Assembly: GCF_901933205.1 (NCBI RefSeq)
Contig: NC_044578.1
Span: forward strand, 12,486,501 to 12,550,500
Source: Camarhynchus parvulus
Taxonomy: Eukaryota > Chordata > Aves > Passeriformes > Thraupidae
DNA: 64,000 nt
Direction: 5' to 3'
Positions 11,912 to 25,599 of the stretch are shown in pieces. Made by a program: the position numbers and the translations under genes. The notes below the pieces were generated by a model, which was not told the DNA's origin, ran no database searches, and worked only from the letters and a program-made list of their open reading frames with translations. Numbering within the stretch: the stretch's first letter is position 1; each line of letters starts with the position of its first letter.

Positions 11912-14900
11912 CCATGAGGAACTTCTGTTCCTTTTTCTTTGACACCAAATTCTGCACAAATTTAAAACACATTCAATTTTACTTATTTTCTTCATTTCAA
12001 TAGAAAGAATGTGTTAGATAAAGTGGTTATTGATTTTGATTTCTCTGCATGTTTTATGCCTGACAATAATCATGATTTTACCTGAGAACTCCTTTTTTCT
12101 GAAGAAGTTTAGTGTTGTGTCTCTGTGTTTGTGTGTGTGAGAGTGAGGCAGATAGATTTTGGTTACACACTGTAATCTAACATTGGATATTCAACCAGGA
12201 TAAACTGATAGATGTGTTCATAGATATGCAATTAAAAAATCTGACTTACTCTAGAGGCAGATTTACTGGGAGCACGATGAGAGGGGTGTGCTTGCACTTT
12301 GTTTCTCACTTTCTTCCATCCTCTAGCATTTCAGCAGTGATGTAAGATGCCTCTGCATATCACAAAGTAATTATTTCACTTTTCTTAAAACCTTCTCAAA
12401 GTCCTCCTCCTAAAATGTTGTTCCATTGCCATGGTAGTGCTATAAAGCTGTAGGCACATGAGTCAGTAATTATGAGAGATGCTGTTACCTGTTCTTAGGA
12501 CATAGCAGCTTGAGTTCATAGTGCTCACAGACATCAGCACCTCCCAGGAGATCCAGATATGCCCTTGCATTGAAATTGTACGAACTCAGTCCTATCTAAG
12601 GTTTTTATATTCTAATTTTAAAGTTAGTGAAACTGTTGCATCTCTGGTTCTTATAGTTTGCTTTGCATATAGCCCTGAACCTCCAAGAAAACCTTCAGAG
12701 ACTGGTGATTGCTGCTCCTTGTAGGTCAACAGTACTCAAGAGTCTTCATTTCCAAGTACAAATGTTAAAGAGAAATTCGTTCTAAACCCTAGGAGGTTAT
12801 TGACTAGTACTGAACACAAGAAAAAAAAGAAGAGAAATACTACAGCATTTACAGTTTAATAAAGTTAAGACATTCTCTGGAACAAAAGCAATCCCTCAAA
12901 GGAGCAGGTTTAGCCTTGATGGCCTTGAAATGGCCAGATTACATCATAATAAATCTCACATGACTATTCCTTCCATGGTGCATATAGTGCAGGTCTTCAG
13001 AAAAGTTGCTTGTAAACCTGAGTTTTCCCCGAGTTCACTACTCTTGAGAGTTCCTGATTTCCTTTATTCTTATGCCGAATAACACCAGGCTACTGGGACT
13101 GATTAATCTGAGCTCTAACGAAGAGCAGCTCAACTGAATCAGTCATAAGTTAAATACATGGCACTTTATTCTTTTTGTGGGATCATCATCTATGGAGAAC
13201 ACCACATCTCAACTCCGCCTCTTGCCTGGAAAGCCACCCCTGCATTTTGGCACTCAGGCACAGGCACAGGCACAGACAGAATTGTTTCTTCTGTGTTCCT
13301 GTGGCAGGGCGAGATTGTTGCTTGCTCCTATCAGTGCAATTACACCAGCACAGTGTAGAACACAATTTTTTTTTTTAAGCTAAAGCAAAGAACTTTAAAA
13401 TGTAATTCTTAAGTCACAGTATGTTGGCTAATTACTGGCATATATTGAAAACATCTTGTTTTATGAATAGAAACTAAATTGCATGGCATGCGACAATTAG
13501 GATTTGTGGCCCACCGAGTAAAATACAAACTAAATAATCCATTAGTGCAGGAGCTAGCCAGAGAAAACACAACTGGTTACAGAGAGGATGTCATAAATGT
13601 ATAAGAAATGAAGTATGCAACTCAGAATATGGAAAATGAGTATAAGAGAAAACCACAAGTAATTTTTCATATTTCAAGAAACCAGGTATTTCCTTTTGAT
13701 GAATTATAAGGTACTGAAAAGATTGACATAAGATTCCTTGGATAATTTCTGTGCTTATTAATGTAACACTTGAAAAATATGGGATTTCTGAGTTCTAGTA
13801 ATAAAAAAGTAGGACTAACTTTAATTTTTTTTCATTGTACTAAGGGAAATAAATAGCTGTTAATTATCCCAAAAAACTAACAGCTACTATTTTTTCATTC
13901 ATGTAATATATTTCTTTTGTTTTTACTTCAAACAAAAGAAAACTAATTTTTCCTCTTATGTCCAAAGATACATTCCACTGTATACAATGGATACATTCCA
14001 CTGTTTTTCAGAGAATTAACTATTCTAATTCAAGCAGTTAACATCGATAGAGACTGGGAATATTTCCTGTGGGGAGTTATGTCCTCATTCTTGGCAGAAC
14101 TTTTGCAAAAAAAAAAAAATGTTTGAGGGTTTTGCTTTAAAAGAACCTGTGTTATAAATTTCCACCGATCCTTTAAGACCCTTGTTTAACAGGTATTTTG
14201 ATAATGTCAGAATAACTGGCTGTACTATTGATTCAGAGAAATCAGCACTGCTGTTATTAAAGAGAGGGTTTAAGTATGGCGTGGAAGTATAACACTGGGT
14301 CAGGTTTCAGGCGCTGAGAAGGGAATGCCAAACCAGGGATGTGCTGAAGGAAACTGGAGGGCAGCTGCACTGGATGATAAGATGCATTGAGATAAGAGGT
14401 CAGAAGTAAAGAGAAAGGTTCAGTCATGTAAATAGCTGAGGTGACAATTGAAAGTGAGTCTGAGGAGCAGCTCTGGTCACAGCCAATCAGTTCAGCTCCT
14501 CCAAGGAACACAAATCTAACACTCAGAGGACTGCAGTAGAAATCTGCCTCCTATGGAGCCAGAAGTTTTGCAATGAGGCAATTTAACAACTTGGTAGTCT
14601 TCCCAAATCTGCCATTGGCTTGTACTAGGACTAGTTAACCTAGTGAGACATTTCAATGAGCTAAACAATTAAGTTGAGACCTAAACAGTAATTTTAATGT
14701 GGTGAAAGGGAACTGTAATCCTATGACTGTGAAACTTCAATCTTAATAACTGTAATATGGATATAATAGCTCTGTTCTTCTTTATTCAAGTTGCAGAAGC
14801 ATAAAATTGAAGGAAAAGAAGTGTGTTTTCTTTGGAAAGAACTCATATTGGCATTTATGAATCTGTAATATCAGATTTAGTCTCTATCCTTAGTTTGGCA

Positions 14901-15249
14901 AGGCTCAACGGAGTAGATTAACCCCAGGAAAATGAAAGGCTTAAACTATAATTAATGCATTAAAATCACCTAAAATTAGTCATTGACACACAAGTATGTT
15001 TTATAATTTGGTTTGTGTATCCATAAAAATTAAAATACACATTTGTTCAGAATGTCTATAAAAAAAGCTAGACACAGCTCACGTTCCATTTCATCCTTAA
15101 AAAAAAGACATGTATAGAATTAAATGATGAATAATTTTGTGCTGCTCTCTGTGCAGAGACAGCACCTGCACTTGTAGCTACTCAGCTGCATATAAGGAAA
15201 ATCACACTGTGTGTGCAATGCCAAGAAAACAGAGGCAGCTAAATCTAAT
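11912..15249. other. unannotated non-coding stretch with minor tandem motifs
   Basis: There is no gene. Minor items are a GT-rich run at 12126-12142, a short hexamer array at 13255-13278, a 15-base direct repeat (GATACATTCCACTGT at 13967 and 13990) and a 12-13 base A run near 14107. Confidence 0.55.
13255..13278. repeat. short (CAGGCA)n hexamer array
   Basis: Three perfect CAGGCA units are followed by one CAGACA unit. The array is open in three frames, which explains the stacked short open frames around it. Confidence 0.9.
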
Positions 15250-15446
15250 AAAACAGTAGTAATGGGGGACTTCAACTGTCAGGGTATAAACTGGTAATAT
15301 GTCATATTGGGACAAGGTTTAGGAAGCAATCTCTTGACATTTTAAGCAATTGTTTCTTGGAACAGCTTGTTCTAGAGCCCACAAGGGGAGAGGTTATGGC
15401 CCTAAGTAACAGAGAGTTATTTCATGAACCAGAACTCAGCCACTAA
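15250..15446 (+). pseudogene. decayed CR1-type LINE fragment (endonuclease domain of ORF2)
   Basis: The plus strand from 15256 translates to VVMGDFNCQGINW, carrying the GDFN signature of APE-type LINE endonucleases, followed by a stop. A frame change follows. From 15312 another frame reads through SLDILSNCFLEQLV and then LEPTRGEVMALSNRE until a stop at 15444-15446. The spacing between GDFN and the LEPTRGE block fits the CR1/L2-like endonuclease of amniotes, which I recognise from family knowledge. At least one frameshift, an in-frame stop and loss of both ends make it a dead relic. The subfamily cannot be assigned by eye. Upstream and downstream sequence may belong to the same element but is too diverged to call. 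Confidence 0.72.
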
Positions 15447-18400
15447 ATAAGAGTGCCCAAAACACAATTATATTCAGATCCTTGTAGGAGGGACTGCGCA
15501 ATAACATGACATTAAACTCCAGAAAGGAGAAAGTATTAAGCACAGGGAAATGGAAATCACTACAGAAAGTCCTGCCAAAAGCAGAACCCATATGCCCCTA
15601 AAATAAAAGGCAAGCCAGAAAATGGCAGCCTTGGAATCTGCAACATGGCAATGATTTACCCTCCTTCCCTTAAAGGTTTCTTCAGACACGTGGCCATAAG
15701 CAAAACTGGAAGTGGGAGGGCTTGGTGCTATTAGAATGAAAGCCTCCTCTACTGCTGTGATATAAAGAGATGATATTTCTTGTGTTGACATAGCTACATC
15801 CATTTTTAATTGTGGTGTCTGATTATTCATAGGTCTTGGTTCCAAATGTGGAACCATACTCACTGATTATTAATAATACACGTTGACCTGCATGGGTTTA
15901 CAGAGCATACATTCCATTCTATTTTTCTCATTAATAAAAAGTGGGATTTTTAGCATCCCTTATGACATTTTAACTAAGTTTTTGGAGAAATTGTAAAGTT
16001 TTGTTAATAATTTCCATGGGACAAGACTTAGAAGAGTGCAAGATAGTTTTCAGAATTTAATGCAAAATATTTGTAAGGATTTTACTTTGATTCAGTTCTT
16101 GCAACTAAAGAACACTCAAAGTCGAATATTAAAGATGTTTCTATGAAGTCTGGGATTACATCTGGACATCTTTTTACCACTGACTGTATCTAAAAATAAG
16201 AAAATAGTGGAAGGATGAAGTACATATGATGTGCATTTGGAGTTGTGATTTGTTACTTTTTGATGAAAATAAGACTGCTTGTTTTATGATGGTTAATGCA
16301 TATCATGTGTTTCTGGTTTTCTATCTCCATCACACTTCACTTACATTCTAAAAACAGAAAGGTTTTTCAGCCATTTTATGAGATAACAGAACATGACTAG
16401 AATAACAAATACAAGAAATCAGCAGAACTCTTTTTCTTTTTAGATTTTTTACTAATGATTCCCATGACCCACATTTTCTGTCTTACATTTATGCTGTGTT
16501 ATTCACTAGTTTTTAATTGCTTACATCCTTCTCTTAGGAGGTTGTAGCCTGGCACCTGCATTTCACTTTCCACTTAAAGATTTGGTATCCAAATGCTGGT
16601 ATTGATAATTTTATCATTTTTATTTTCTCCTATTCTTTCTCTATCCTATGTCATTTCTAATGAATATACACTTGAATTAATGAAGTGGTTCTGCAGCAGA
16701 AAAGAAGCCACTTCCAGAATACTGTTTTGATGTTTTTGTTGCTAAGAATTTTCTTTTGTGATCTCTGTTGTCAACTAAATAAACATTTTACCCATAAACA
16801 GTACCAATAAATTCCTATGGTAACTAACAGGTTACAGATTTTATCCACTTGATATGAAAATGATTGGTTACTTGCTAGCATCTGAGAGCTCAAAAATATT
16901 TCCATCAGAATGATTCTCCTCTTCACAGCTGCTCAAACAGAAAACAAACTTATAAAATGAGGTTGTGAATAAACAGCAGGAAAGTCAGCTCATTAATCTG
17001 CTAATACTTGTGAAAGTTGCTCTCCTGAATTTCATCATAACCTGGCTAAGCTGTACCATACTACTTTGGAATGTCTAGAGTATGTGCTATATGAAAACGA
17101 AGAAATATATAACATATCAAATGGTAGAAAGAGGCAAAGAAAACCATCCATCTATGTCTCAAGGTACAGATTCCTTGACCTCTTGAACATTTCATAACTA
17201 GTGGTGGATCATGTTCATCTGTTGGGAATGCTGGAAAACTGCCTCAGCTCCTGTATTAATATTTTCTCCACAGTCTGAGAGGACAGCCAAACTCTGAGCA
17301 AGAAAAGACTGCATCAAGTAAGAAGGTTTAATCCTAAATAGAGGTCTTTCTGAGGAACATATTTTCAAACTAATTATTTTTTCCTGGGTCAGAAAAAGTA
17401 GAAGACCTCCTGCTGTCTGGACATGAAAAAGTAGTACAAATATGACTCAGAGAAAACAAAAATATATCCAATATATACACACATAAAGTCAAAAGCATGA
17501 TTTTCACATTCATAAATACTGAATTAATGACACATCAGATTACCTGTACGTCATATGTTTACAACTATAAAACACCCTGAAATTGGCCTATTATTCATTT
17601 TTATTTGCTACATTTTCTTTAAATTACATACAAGGAAATTGGTTGCAATTTTAGTATTGCAAACCCACAGCATTTGACTGCATACATATTTTTTTCCATA
17701 TTGCAGTCAGCACATACATAATTTCAAAAATCAAGTGTATCTATTAGGCTAAAGGTTTAAACATTTGTTTCATGAAAGATCATTAAATATAAAAATCAAG
17801 CTTGCATGTGTAGGTCTAAAACACATAAAATTAACTAATGTATGTTAAAAAAGGGTAATGTAAATGCAGAGAGTGCCTTATATAAATAAAACAATTCTAG
17901 GCAAGGAAAATCATACAAGGATATGCTCTGAAAAAGCAATGAGCGTGCAGGCAATCACAGAAGACCTTTGAACAACTCAGTTGAATTTTTAACATGAACA
18001 CTACATGGATAACATTTTTCAGGATCATGACTTCAGATACACAGGAGCTGAACCCGCTGAAGTTAATTGAAGTCCCTTTCTTCTACCTACCTCTACAGAA
18101 GTACTATGCATGTATTTAAGAAGAAATGAATGAACAAGTCAATAGCAGTTGTCTTGTGTAAAAATGAAGCCTATCCTCATCTTTGTAAAAACTGTACAGC
18201 ACAAGTGAGACTTACAGTTCTGCTTGCAGATAAAATGTCTGTGTTTTTTAAAACAACTAAACTTCAAATATTTATATTTTCAAAGTTTTTTAGGTGGCTT
18301 TAGGAAAACATAGCAGAGGACCAGGAAGTCCTATAACTGAAATATCAGTGTCTGTATCCTGCCACTCCTTCTGCTTCCTTCCTGCCACTAGTGGAGTTCA

Positions 18401-19499
18401 GCCCCATTTATTGATTCCTGTTTTTTGAAAAGAACCACTGCTGTCATAAGAGATCCTAGCAGCAGGTGATGTTGGAGGTGGAACAAGGTTGGCAGGCTGT
18501 CTCTTGCCTGCACCCTTTGGAATACACTTTCTTGCTAAGTCAGGACTGTAGCCTAGGATTCCCATCATCTGCTGTAATAGGTGCTGGTGAAACCTCAGTA
18601 ACCAGACATGATTCTCATTCTCAGCTCCCAGATAATCTCACACTAATGATGATACACATAAACAACGTGAATCTTGTATTGTTAGAAAACATTAATTTTG
18701 TGCTAATTTTGTAAATACAGAAGTTTTAGCTTTGCTGAGGAATCCTGCTTATTGGAAAAAATATATTGCATGCTGGAGTTAGTTTGCTATTAATAACCTG
18801 ATTTCAGTAGCTCACCATTAGGAAGGGTACATATACACAAGAGCAATCAACGATATCACCATTGAGAGATTAGGAACTGGTAGATTAAATTTCTGAACCT
18901 AAAATAAATTGTATTATAATTCTATTTTGAACATCTGTGGTGCTACTTAAGAGTGATTACACTGAAAAATCAGTGTCAGACTGAGCACCCAACTGTACAG
19001 TTGGCAGAGCAATGCTGGGAGGGTAAATTAAAGTATTACTCAAACACCGCACTGAAGACAGCCATATAAATCTTCCTAAAAATACAGCAATATTGTTTTC
19101 AGAGCAAGTCTGGACAGTGTGCAGTAATAATATATGAAAATATCCACTGAACAGTAGACAATATGTAAAAATAATTTGCTTTCCCTAAGCATTTATCCAA
19201 TAGGCTGATGAAAGAGAGGCCTGCAGAAATAAACCAGTGTGTGACAGGGTAATTAAAGTCTGTATCATAGTACAAACATACTGGGGACATAAATAAGGGT
19301 TACACAGCTGGCCTTAATTCTGCTGCATAATCATTTAGGAATGAGATTTTGAACCCAACATGCTTTTAACATATTGAAATGTATATTCTAAAATGCTGAA
19401 AACACACTGCAGAATATATACAGCTGTAATGACTAATAACACATGAAATTTTTAAAGCATAACACAGATATCTTTCTATGTCAAAGCAGGATCAATTCT
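15447..19499. other. unannotated AT-rich non-coding stretch
   Basis: I see no gene or clear repeat. A 129-codon minus-strand open frame at 15474-15863 follows the LINE relic directly but shows no recognisable LINE or cellular domain. Confidence 0.55.
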
Positions 19500-19990
19500 A
19501 TCCATGTCACTTCTGGCAGATATTTGTCTAACAGTTTCTTACAGGCTTTTAGTGATGGGCATTCCTCCCCAGGCAATCTAATCTAACATTTCCTTCACTA
19601 TCCTCACTGTTCAAGAATTCTTCCTAATATATAACTTGAATCATCTTTCATGCAATTTAAACTTCTTATTTCTTTTTCTATCCATCACAAACATGGACAA
19701 CAACTTGTTCCCTGCCTCTTTGCAGCAGTTTTCTATGTATCTGGAGACTGTTATCTTGTCACACTCAGTCTTTTCCTCCTTAGGTTGAGCAATCCAGTTT
19801 GTTAACTATGTTCTCCAAGGTCATGTTCTATAAACATCTGAAACTTGTTATAATCCTCTGACAAGCTATAATTGGTCTCCATTTTTATGAAATATGGAAC
19901 ATAAAGCTGAATTTAATATTCTAGCTACAGACCACAAGCTGAAGAGTACTGCTGTAGCCAAGAAGAACAAAGGGTTACTTCGCTTGAAGC
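19500..19990 (-). mobile_element. ancient CR1 LINE 3' region, minus orientation
   Basis: Read on the plus strand, this follows the reverse complement of the amniote CR1 3' region in order. The landmarks are an AGTGATGGGCATTCC block and CCCCAGGCAATCTAATCTAAC (19568-19588), TTCTTCCTAATATATAAC (about 19619-19636), and GGAGACTGTTATCTTGTCAC then CTCAGTCTTTTCCTCC (about 19743-19780). They continue with an AATATTCTAGCTACAGACC block near 19916-19933 and a degenerate GAGTA...TTACTTC end by about 19982. The order is collinear with bird and turtle CR1 over nearly 500 bp, with many substitutions and short deletions. It is therefore an old, immobile copy, likely predating songbirds. Boundaries are approximate. 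Confidence 0.8.
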
Positions 19991-22900
19991 ATTTCAAGAA
20001 AGTATGTCCATAAGAAGTTAAATACCATACACTAATTTTTAATCTGGCACATAGGTTTGGGGAGGTTAAGTATCAAATTAAAGATTTTTTTTTTCTGAAT
20101 CTGTGTTTGCTTAATTGCCATATTACATAGTTATAGAGTGAAACACATCACCAGTGATATATTATTCACTTTAGCCACTTCCTTTAAGTTGTTCAAGAAT
20201 GGCAGCTACAGTGAATAGACTTAGAGTTGTACTAAAAAGCTTTTGGCTATTGAGCCATGTTAGCTGTCATCTCAAGTGAATCCTTTCAATCAGCATAATA
20301 AAATATGTTAGCAAAATCCTGTATGATTAATTCATTGTAATCTATCAAACCTGAAGGAACTATTAGGGTGGAAAAGTAATGGATTCTTTTTATTATTGTT
20401 ACCAGAGTCACAGCTGCTTAAAGAAGAGTGAAAAAACAACAGGGCAGGTTTCATGCTGCACGACACCAATGTACAGTGTTTGAAGATTTTTCTATCAGGG
20501 CCAACTACAGGTTGACTCAGGTAAGAAGGAATTTGGTTTTAGGAAAATAGAGGAAGTATCTATTTGTAAAATTAAATCTGTGCACAGAATTTCAGGCAAA
20601 TAAAGAACATAGGTTCTGAAGCAAAGGAGCTCTATATGTGTTACAGTACACATAGATTGGATAGAACCATCACTCTGTACTGAAAAATTACATTAATCCT
20701 TCAATAAATATTTACTTTGCTGTTTAATACAGATTGAATAACCCTTAGAAATTACCAGTGACTGAAACAAGATGCCCAAGAAAGTAGCTAGTCCCTTTTG
20801 CACAAAGAGTTTTAGTAAGCTTTTGTGATATCTTTGTTTTTTCAGGGTGCCTGGGACAAGTACTGGAGCGCACAGATGCACAGCAGCTCAGGATCACCAA
20901 ACTAGAAAATATGTATCACATTTCTTTACTTTTCCCAAGTGATATTTCTGTGACATCAGAGTAGCTGCATTTCCACATTGCCCTGCATATTCTTGCTCAG
21001 ACTCTGAACTGCAGCATCCCTAGACTGCCTTTCTTTGGCTGCCCTGCTCCTGAGGTCAGAGAGCAGCACAGCAACAATCCCTCTCAATCAGCTGCTTTGG
21101 CTGCTGCCTGTGCTGAGCTGAGGATGACACCATTCCAATCATGCTGGTAGCTTTTTAGGCCAGAGGCTTTCCACAATTAATGTCAGCTGGTGGCTGGGTA
21201 GCATCCAACGCAGGGTATGTCTCACATCCACCATCTGCACTGGGTGTGCTGACCGTGGTTGCCAAACTCAGGGTCCCTCCAGTCTGTTCTGCTGCTGTGG
21301 GCACAGCCCCTGCCAGTGCTGCCATTCCAAGGCAGGCAGGAGTTATCTGGGACAGAGAGCTGTGTCTTCGGCTCCATGCTCACACACCTCTGTGCCAAAC
21401 CTTCTACAAGCTTTAGTAAATGTGGCTCTTACTACCTTTATAAAATGTTCTGCACATCCATCCTGTACAGGGGAAGAGGGACCAATAAGTCTCAGATGAC
21501 AAGCTTGGGTGGGAGATAATGTGGTTCACTGTCAGTAATGATGGAGACAGCTTCACCTGCTTTCCTGCAGCACTGCTGCATCTGTACTCCACTATTTGTC
21601 CTTAGGAATTTCAAGCCTATGAAACTGAGGTACCCTGATAAAGTTCTTGATAAATAATTCATCTGCTCATGTATTCTTTGCACATACCTGCAGTCAAGGG
21701 CTTTCATTCCTCCAACAACACAATAAACTGAAAGACAACAACTTGATATCATCTGTAATCAGCTTATTTTAAAAAAAATTAGGCAGGAAGGAAGAAACAG
21801 TCTAGAGATATTAACATGTACTGAGCATGACATATGGTTTTACTACTATTTTACTAGTTTTGTGTTTATTTCTCATTTAATTCACAATCTCTAAAATATG
21901 GTAAATGGGTGAATTTACATTAAAATTCTGATTTCTATCAGGAGTACAATTTTTCGTATAAATGCCTACTTTGTTTCCATTTGCAGAGATTTGAGTCATA
22001 TCACTGAGTGGTCTTGGAGCTTATGAGCTGGATGCCTTTCAAATGAAAAATAAACCAGAAGCAAAGTTCCAGGAGCAAACCCAATGCACTCTGGCTGCTA
22101 ATAGGCATACAGATCCCTGGAACTGCCAAGAGTTGCTATGAAATATCTCCCCTCCCCAAATGTAGACATCTGCACCATCTGTTTTGTTCTATAGATCTAC
22201 TATCATGCTTGAGTATGTCTGACATAGATGGAGCCATTATGAATCATTCAGCCCATTAATAGAAATTAGTTTTCTTAACTTAGACTGCACAGTTTATACT
22301 TGAGTGTATGGATTTCAGACAGGCTCAGCATGGCATGACTGCACAGAATTAGTAGAATCTTCTTTACCATATGACCAAGGTGCATAGTAATTGGTACTAG
22401 TAATTGGTTTAATCAGAAAATCTAGAGTGATTTTGAAAGAATTCGTGCATGATTATGTCTCACTCAGTAACATTAAAGCAAAATAACATAATGATAGGAT
22501 GCCAGGAAACACATTTATAAAAACAACGCCTCTCAAATGAGTATCTACAAAAGGTGCTTAAGCAACCTATTGAAACAGAGCCTGGCTTAACTTCAGTTTA
22601 TGAAACATTTTCATTGGATGCACATAAACCTAACTTCACTGTTTCCCATAGTTCTTAAATTATGTTTTGTCACTGGCATCAGTGAGTTGTGAATGATATA
22701 AACTATGAGGGATGACATGATTTATAATCCTGATCTCAGTTGCAAAACTGCTTACTATCATTGTAACTTAAAATGATGCTTCACTAGTATTGCTCTTACT
22801 CTTCATTACAACACAAAATCATGAACTGATAATAACAAAATAAACTGAAACATCAAGGCATAATCAAAACATTGATGAGTGTAACAGTTTCTCCAAATTT

Positions 22901-23245
22901 CTGCTAAATAAGGTACTTGAAAATAAATCTCTAAAATGCATTGTTTACATCAATTACCTGTAAATCTGACCCCATCAATCTTTGTGGGTTCTGTCTATTT
23001 GGGTTCAGAAGCATGAGGAGCTTCTACACAAGAAATCCAGTTGATTTAGTCACATGCTGAGACAGTTAGAAGGGCAGATCCCAGATGAGGAAAACTCTAC
23101 AAGACAGGAAGCCTGAAAAATGATGCTGGATCCATTTCTGAGGAAAAGCATTTAGGAGCTGTGGAATCAATCAAGTGAAATCACACTAGGAGCCGAGGTA
23201 AATGTATGCTGTTTTCTTTTGATTACAGGTTTTCACATCCTGAAA
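19991..23245. other. unannotated non-coding stretch
   Basis: No gene is recognised. A moderately GC-richer patch at about 20990-21400 carries overlapping short open frames in different phases, none with domain character. Confidence 0.5.
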
Positions 23246-23247
23246 AG

Positions 23248-23290
23248 TAAAAAAAACCAAAAAAGCCCACAACAAAACAAAAAAAAACCC
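23248..23290. repeat. A-rich tract ending in CCC
   Basis: A-runs broken by CC, GCCCAC and ACAAAAC lead to A9 then CCC. This is the same composition as the tracts at 11219 and 54291. Confidence 0.8.
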
Positions 23291-24493
23291 TTATTGCAAT
23301 TTATCACAAATTGCAAAGAGATTTTGAGATACTAGGTTAAAGAGTGTCCTTTCAGAGCCCCCAGAAATAAAAGGGATTGCAATTCCTTCTTAAACAGAAA
23401 TACACAATCCTGGGAAAAGTCAGCTAGGTGACTGGTCTGTGATCTTTAGCTGAACATGCAGAAATGTTAACACTGCCCTTTCTACTTCTGCAGACCTTCA
23501 AATACAAGAACTTTGCCCCTTTTGACCCAAAAGAAGGAAGTGGTATGCAGAGTGCCAGAAGCTCAGTAAGGGACTTTGTTGAGACCTAGTCAATTAAAGG
23601 CTTTAAATGTCAAAAACAATATTTTTAAGCCAAGCTACAAAACCAGTCAGTGAAAAGATTGGGCAAAATTACTAATGTCCAGTTGTGCAGGGTAAATAAG
23701 CTAAGGTCTTTTGAAGGAACCTTTCATTCTACCTTTTTGATGTTAAAAAAAAAATAAAAACAGAGCCTTTCTGCTGAAGAGAGCAAAGTCACTGTGCATA
23801 GGCACACTTCATTTTAGAGCATAAGTGGGATTTTAAAAAGGTTTTTAAAAGGTTAATGTTGCTGAAAAACAAACGGTATTTTCAGCAATATTTTCCAATG
23901 GAGAATCTCATCTGAAAATGCTTTCATAATGACTACGTCTGCTAAAGGAACTCACAAGGACTTTTCAAGTGCTTTAAACTTTCTGTTACTCTCTTTCAGG
24001 CCTTCCTTTTCTCTGAGGTTTTTCTGGATAAGTGTCAGCCTCACCAAGTCAGTGGCAAAACTCATCAGTATTTCACCGTTCAAAGTTTGTGGCAAGTTTT
24101 TACAAATGGAGAAAATGGGTGCTGGTGTTCAGAGAAGAAAATGTGCAAACTTCTACACACTCTATGAGAAACAGAATAAAGTAATTAATCTTTTCCATAT
24201 TTTTGGCACATTTTGAAAGAGTCATTTTTCTTGACTTATTCCTCAATACTTCTGCAAACTTCCAGCCATGGTATGATTTCCCTTCTTTGACAGTGAGCTA
24301 CAGAAATGACATGCATAACATTCAGATCAGGACACCAAGTGACACTGCAAGTACTCTTACAGGTTTGACCTTCAACTCTTCTTCCACACTGACTCACACA
24401 TTACATTACCCATCAGGCAGCAAAAAGCACTTTGCTGACAAAAGCTGCTTTTCACTTACGCTCAAAGTGGTGAAAATATCCTAGGTAAAAGGA

Positions 24494-24516
24494 CTTTTTT
24501 TTTCCTTTCCTTTCCT
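24494..24516. repeat. short (CCTTT)n pyrimidine tract
   Basis: T9 followed by three CCTTT-type units. It is a short pyrimidine-only simple repeat. Confidence 0.8.
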
Positions 24517-25571
24517 TATGATGAATGCCAAAGAAAATTGAACAAAAAGGGGAACAATTTCTTTGGAAGTACCTAATTTTTGACACAGCTCTATTTTCTG
24601 CCTGATTTAATGGGAGGCAGGAAAGTGGCAAATTTAAGAGCAAACTTGAAAATAGTCATTACATCGGTTTGCTGACCAGTTAGTTTGGCAGTGAATGACC
24701 TAATTTGCTCCCTAAGACTCTCTCCTATTTGATATCACAAGAAAAGCTCTGTGTGTTAAAATGTGCATCTCATTATATTATGCAGCACAGGCCTCCATAA
24801 TGTGATGAGATATGACATGAAGTTAAATAAAAAAGTCTTTTGTGCTTCTGCTAAGACCGTATGTTGCAATATTTTAAAAGTCTGCAAACATAGGTGCCTC
24901 AGAAGTCACACTGCTGTCTTAGAAAGGCACTGACAGAAACTGTCCTGCTAATTCTAGCCTTAACTAACTCTACACTTTAGTTTTTAAAACCCTCCTTCTT
25001 CAGTTCCTGGGCCAGAGAAAAGAGAACAAAAACTCTTATTCAGAATTAACAATTTCTATGCCAACAATGAAACAGATTTAGAGTGGGCAGAGACCAGTTG
25101 ATCTCAGATTAATAACAGCTAAAGGTATGGCCCTCTCCATTTCACAGCCTCAGTGTTCAGGGCTGCGTTCTGGGTCTGCATATTCTAGTCTAGACTGAAG
25201 ATAACTCAATTGAAATCAGTTACTCAGCCTAGGCAAAGTTAAGACTCATCCTGCATTTTTTGTTTTACTCAGATGTTGAACTCCTATTGTCCTAGAGCTG
25301 ATGGGGAATTTCCTAAAAAGTAGCGAGGAAAAATGTGCCAAGTCCATATTTCATCTTCTGGGAGATTTGTCTAGGTTCTTCTGTAATTTCTTATTTGCTC
25401 CTCCATCAGGGGAAAGAAGGAAGATTTAGCCTTCCAGCTCAGTGTACCACTACTTGTACCTCCATTTTTCCAGAAGTTTTTCAGCGGGATAGCACATATT
25501 TGTTTAATTGAATGGGGCTGGGATGGGCTTGAATGAAGAGACAAAAGCTGGTAGGATTCTGTAGAGATCTC

Positions 25572-25591
25572 TGTGTGTGCGCGTGTGTGTT
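25572..25591. repeat. short GT/GC dinucleotide run
   Basis: Alternating purine-pyrimidine sequence (GTGTGTGCGCGTGTGTGT) of about 18 bases. It is a small Z-DNA-prone microsatellite, too short to expect strong polymorphism. Confidence 0.85.
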
Positions 25592-25599
25592 TTGTGAGG

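Noticed and set aside
15474..15863. 129-codon minus-strand frame with a hydrophobic C-terminal part
   Set aside because: No recognisable family, it sits beside a LINE relic, and a single hydrophobic stretch is not evidence of a real membrane protein.
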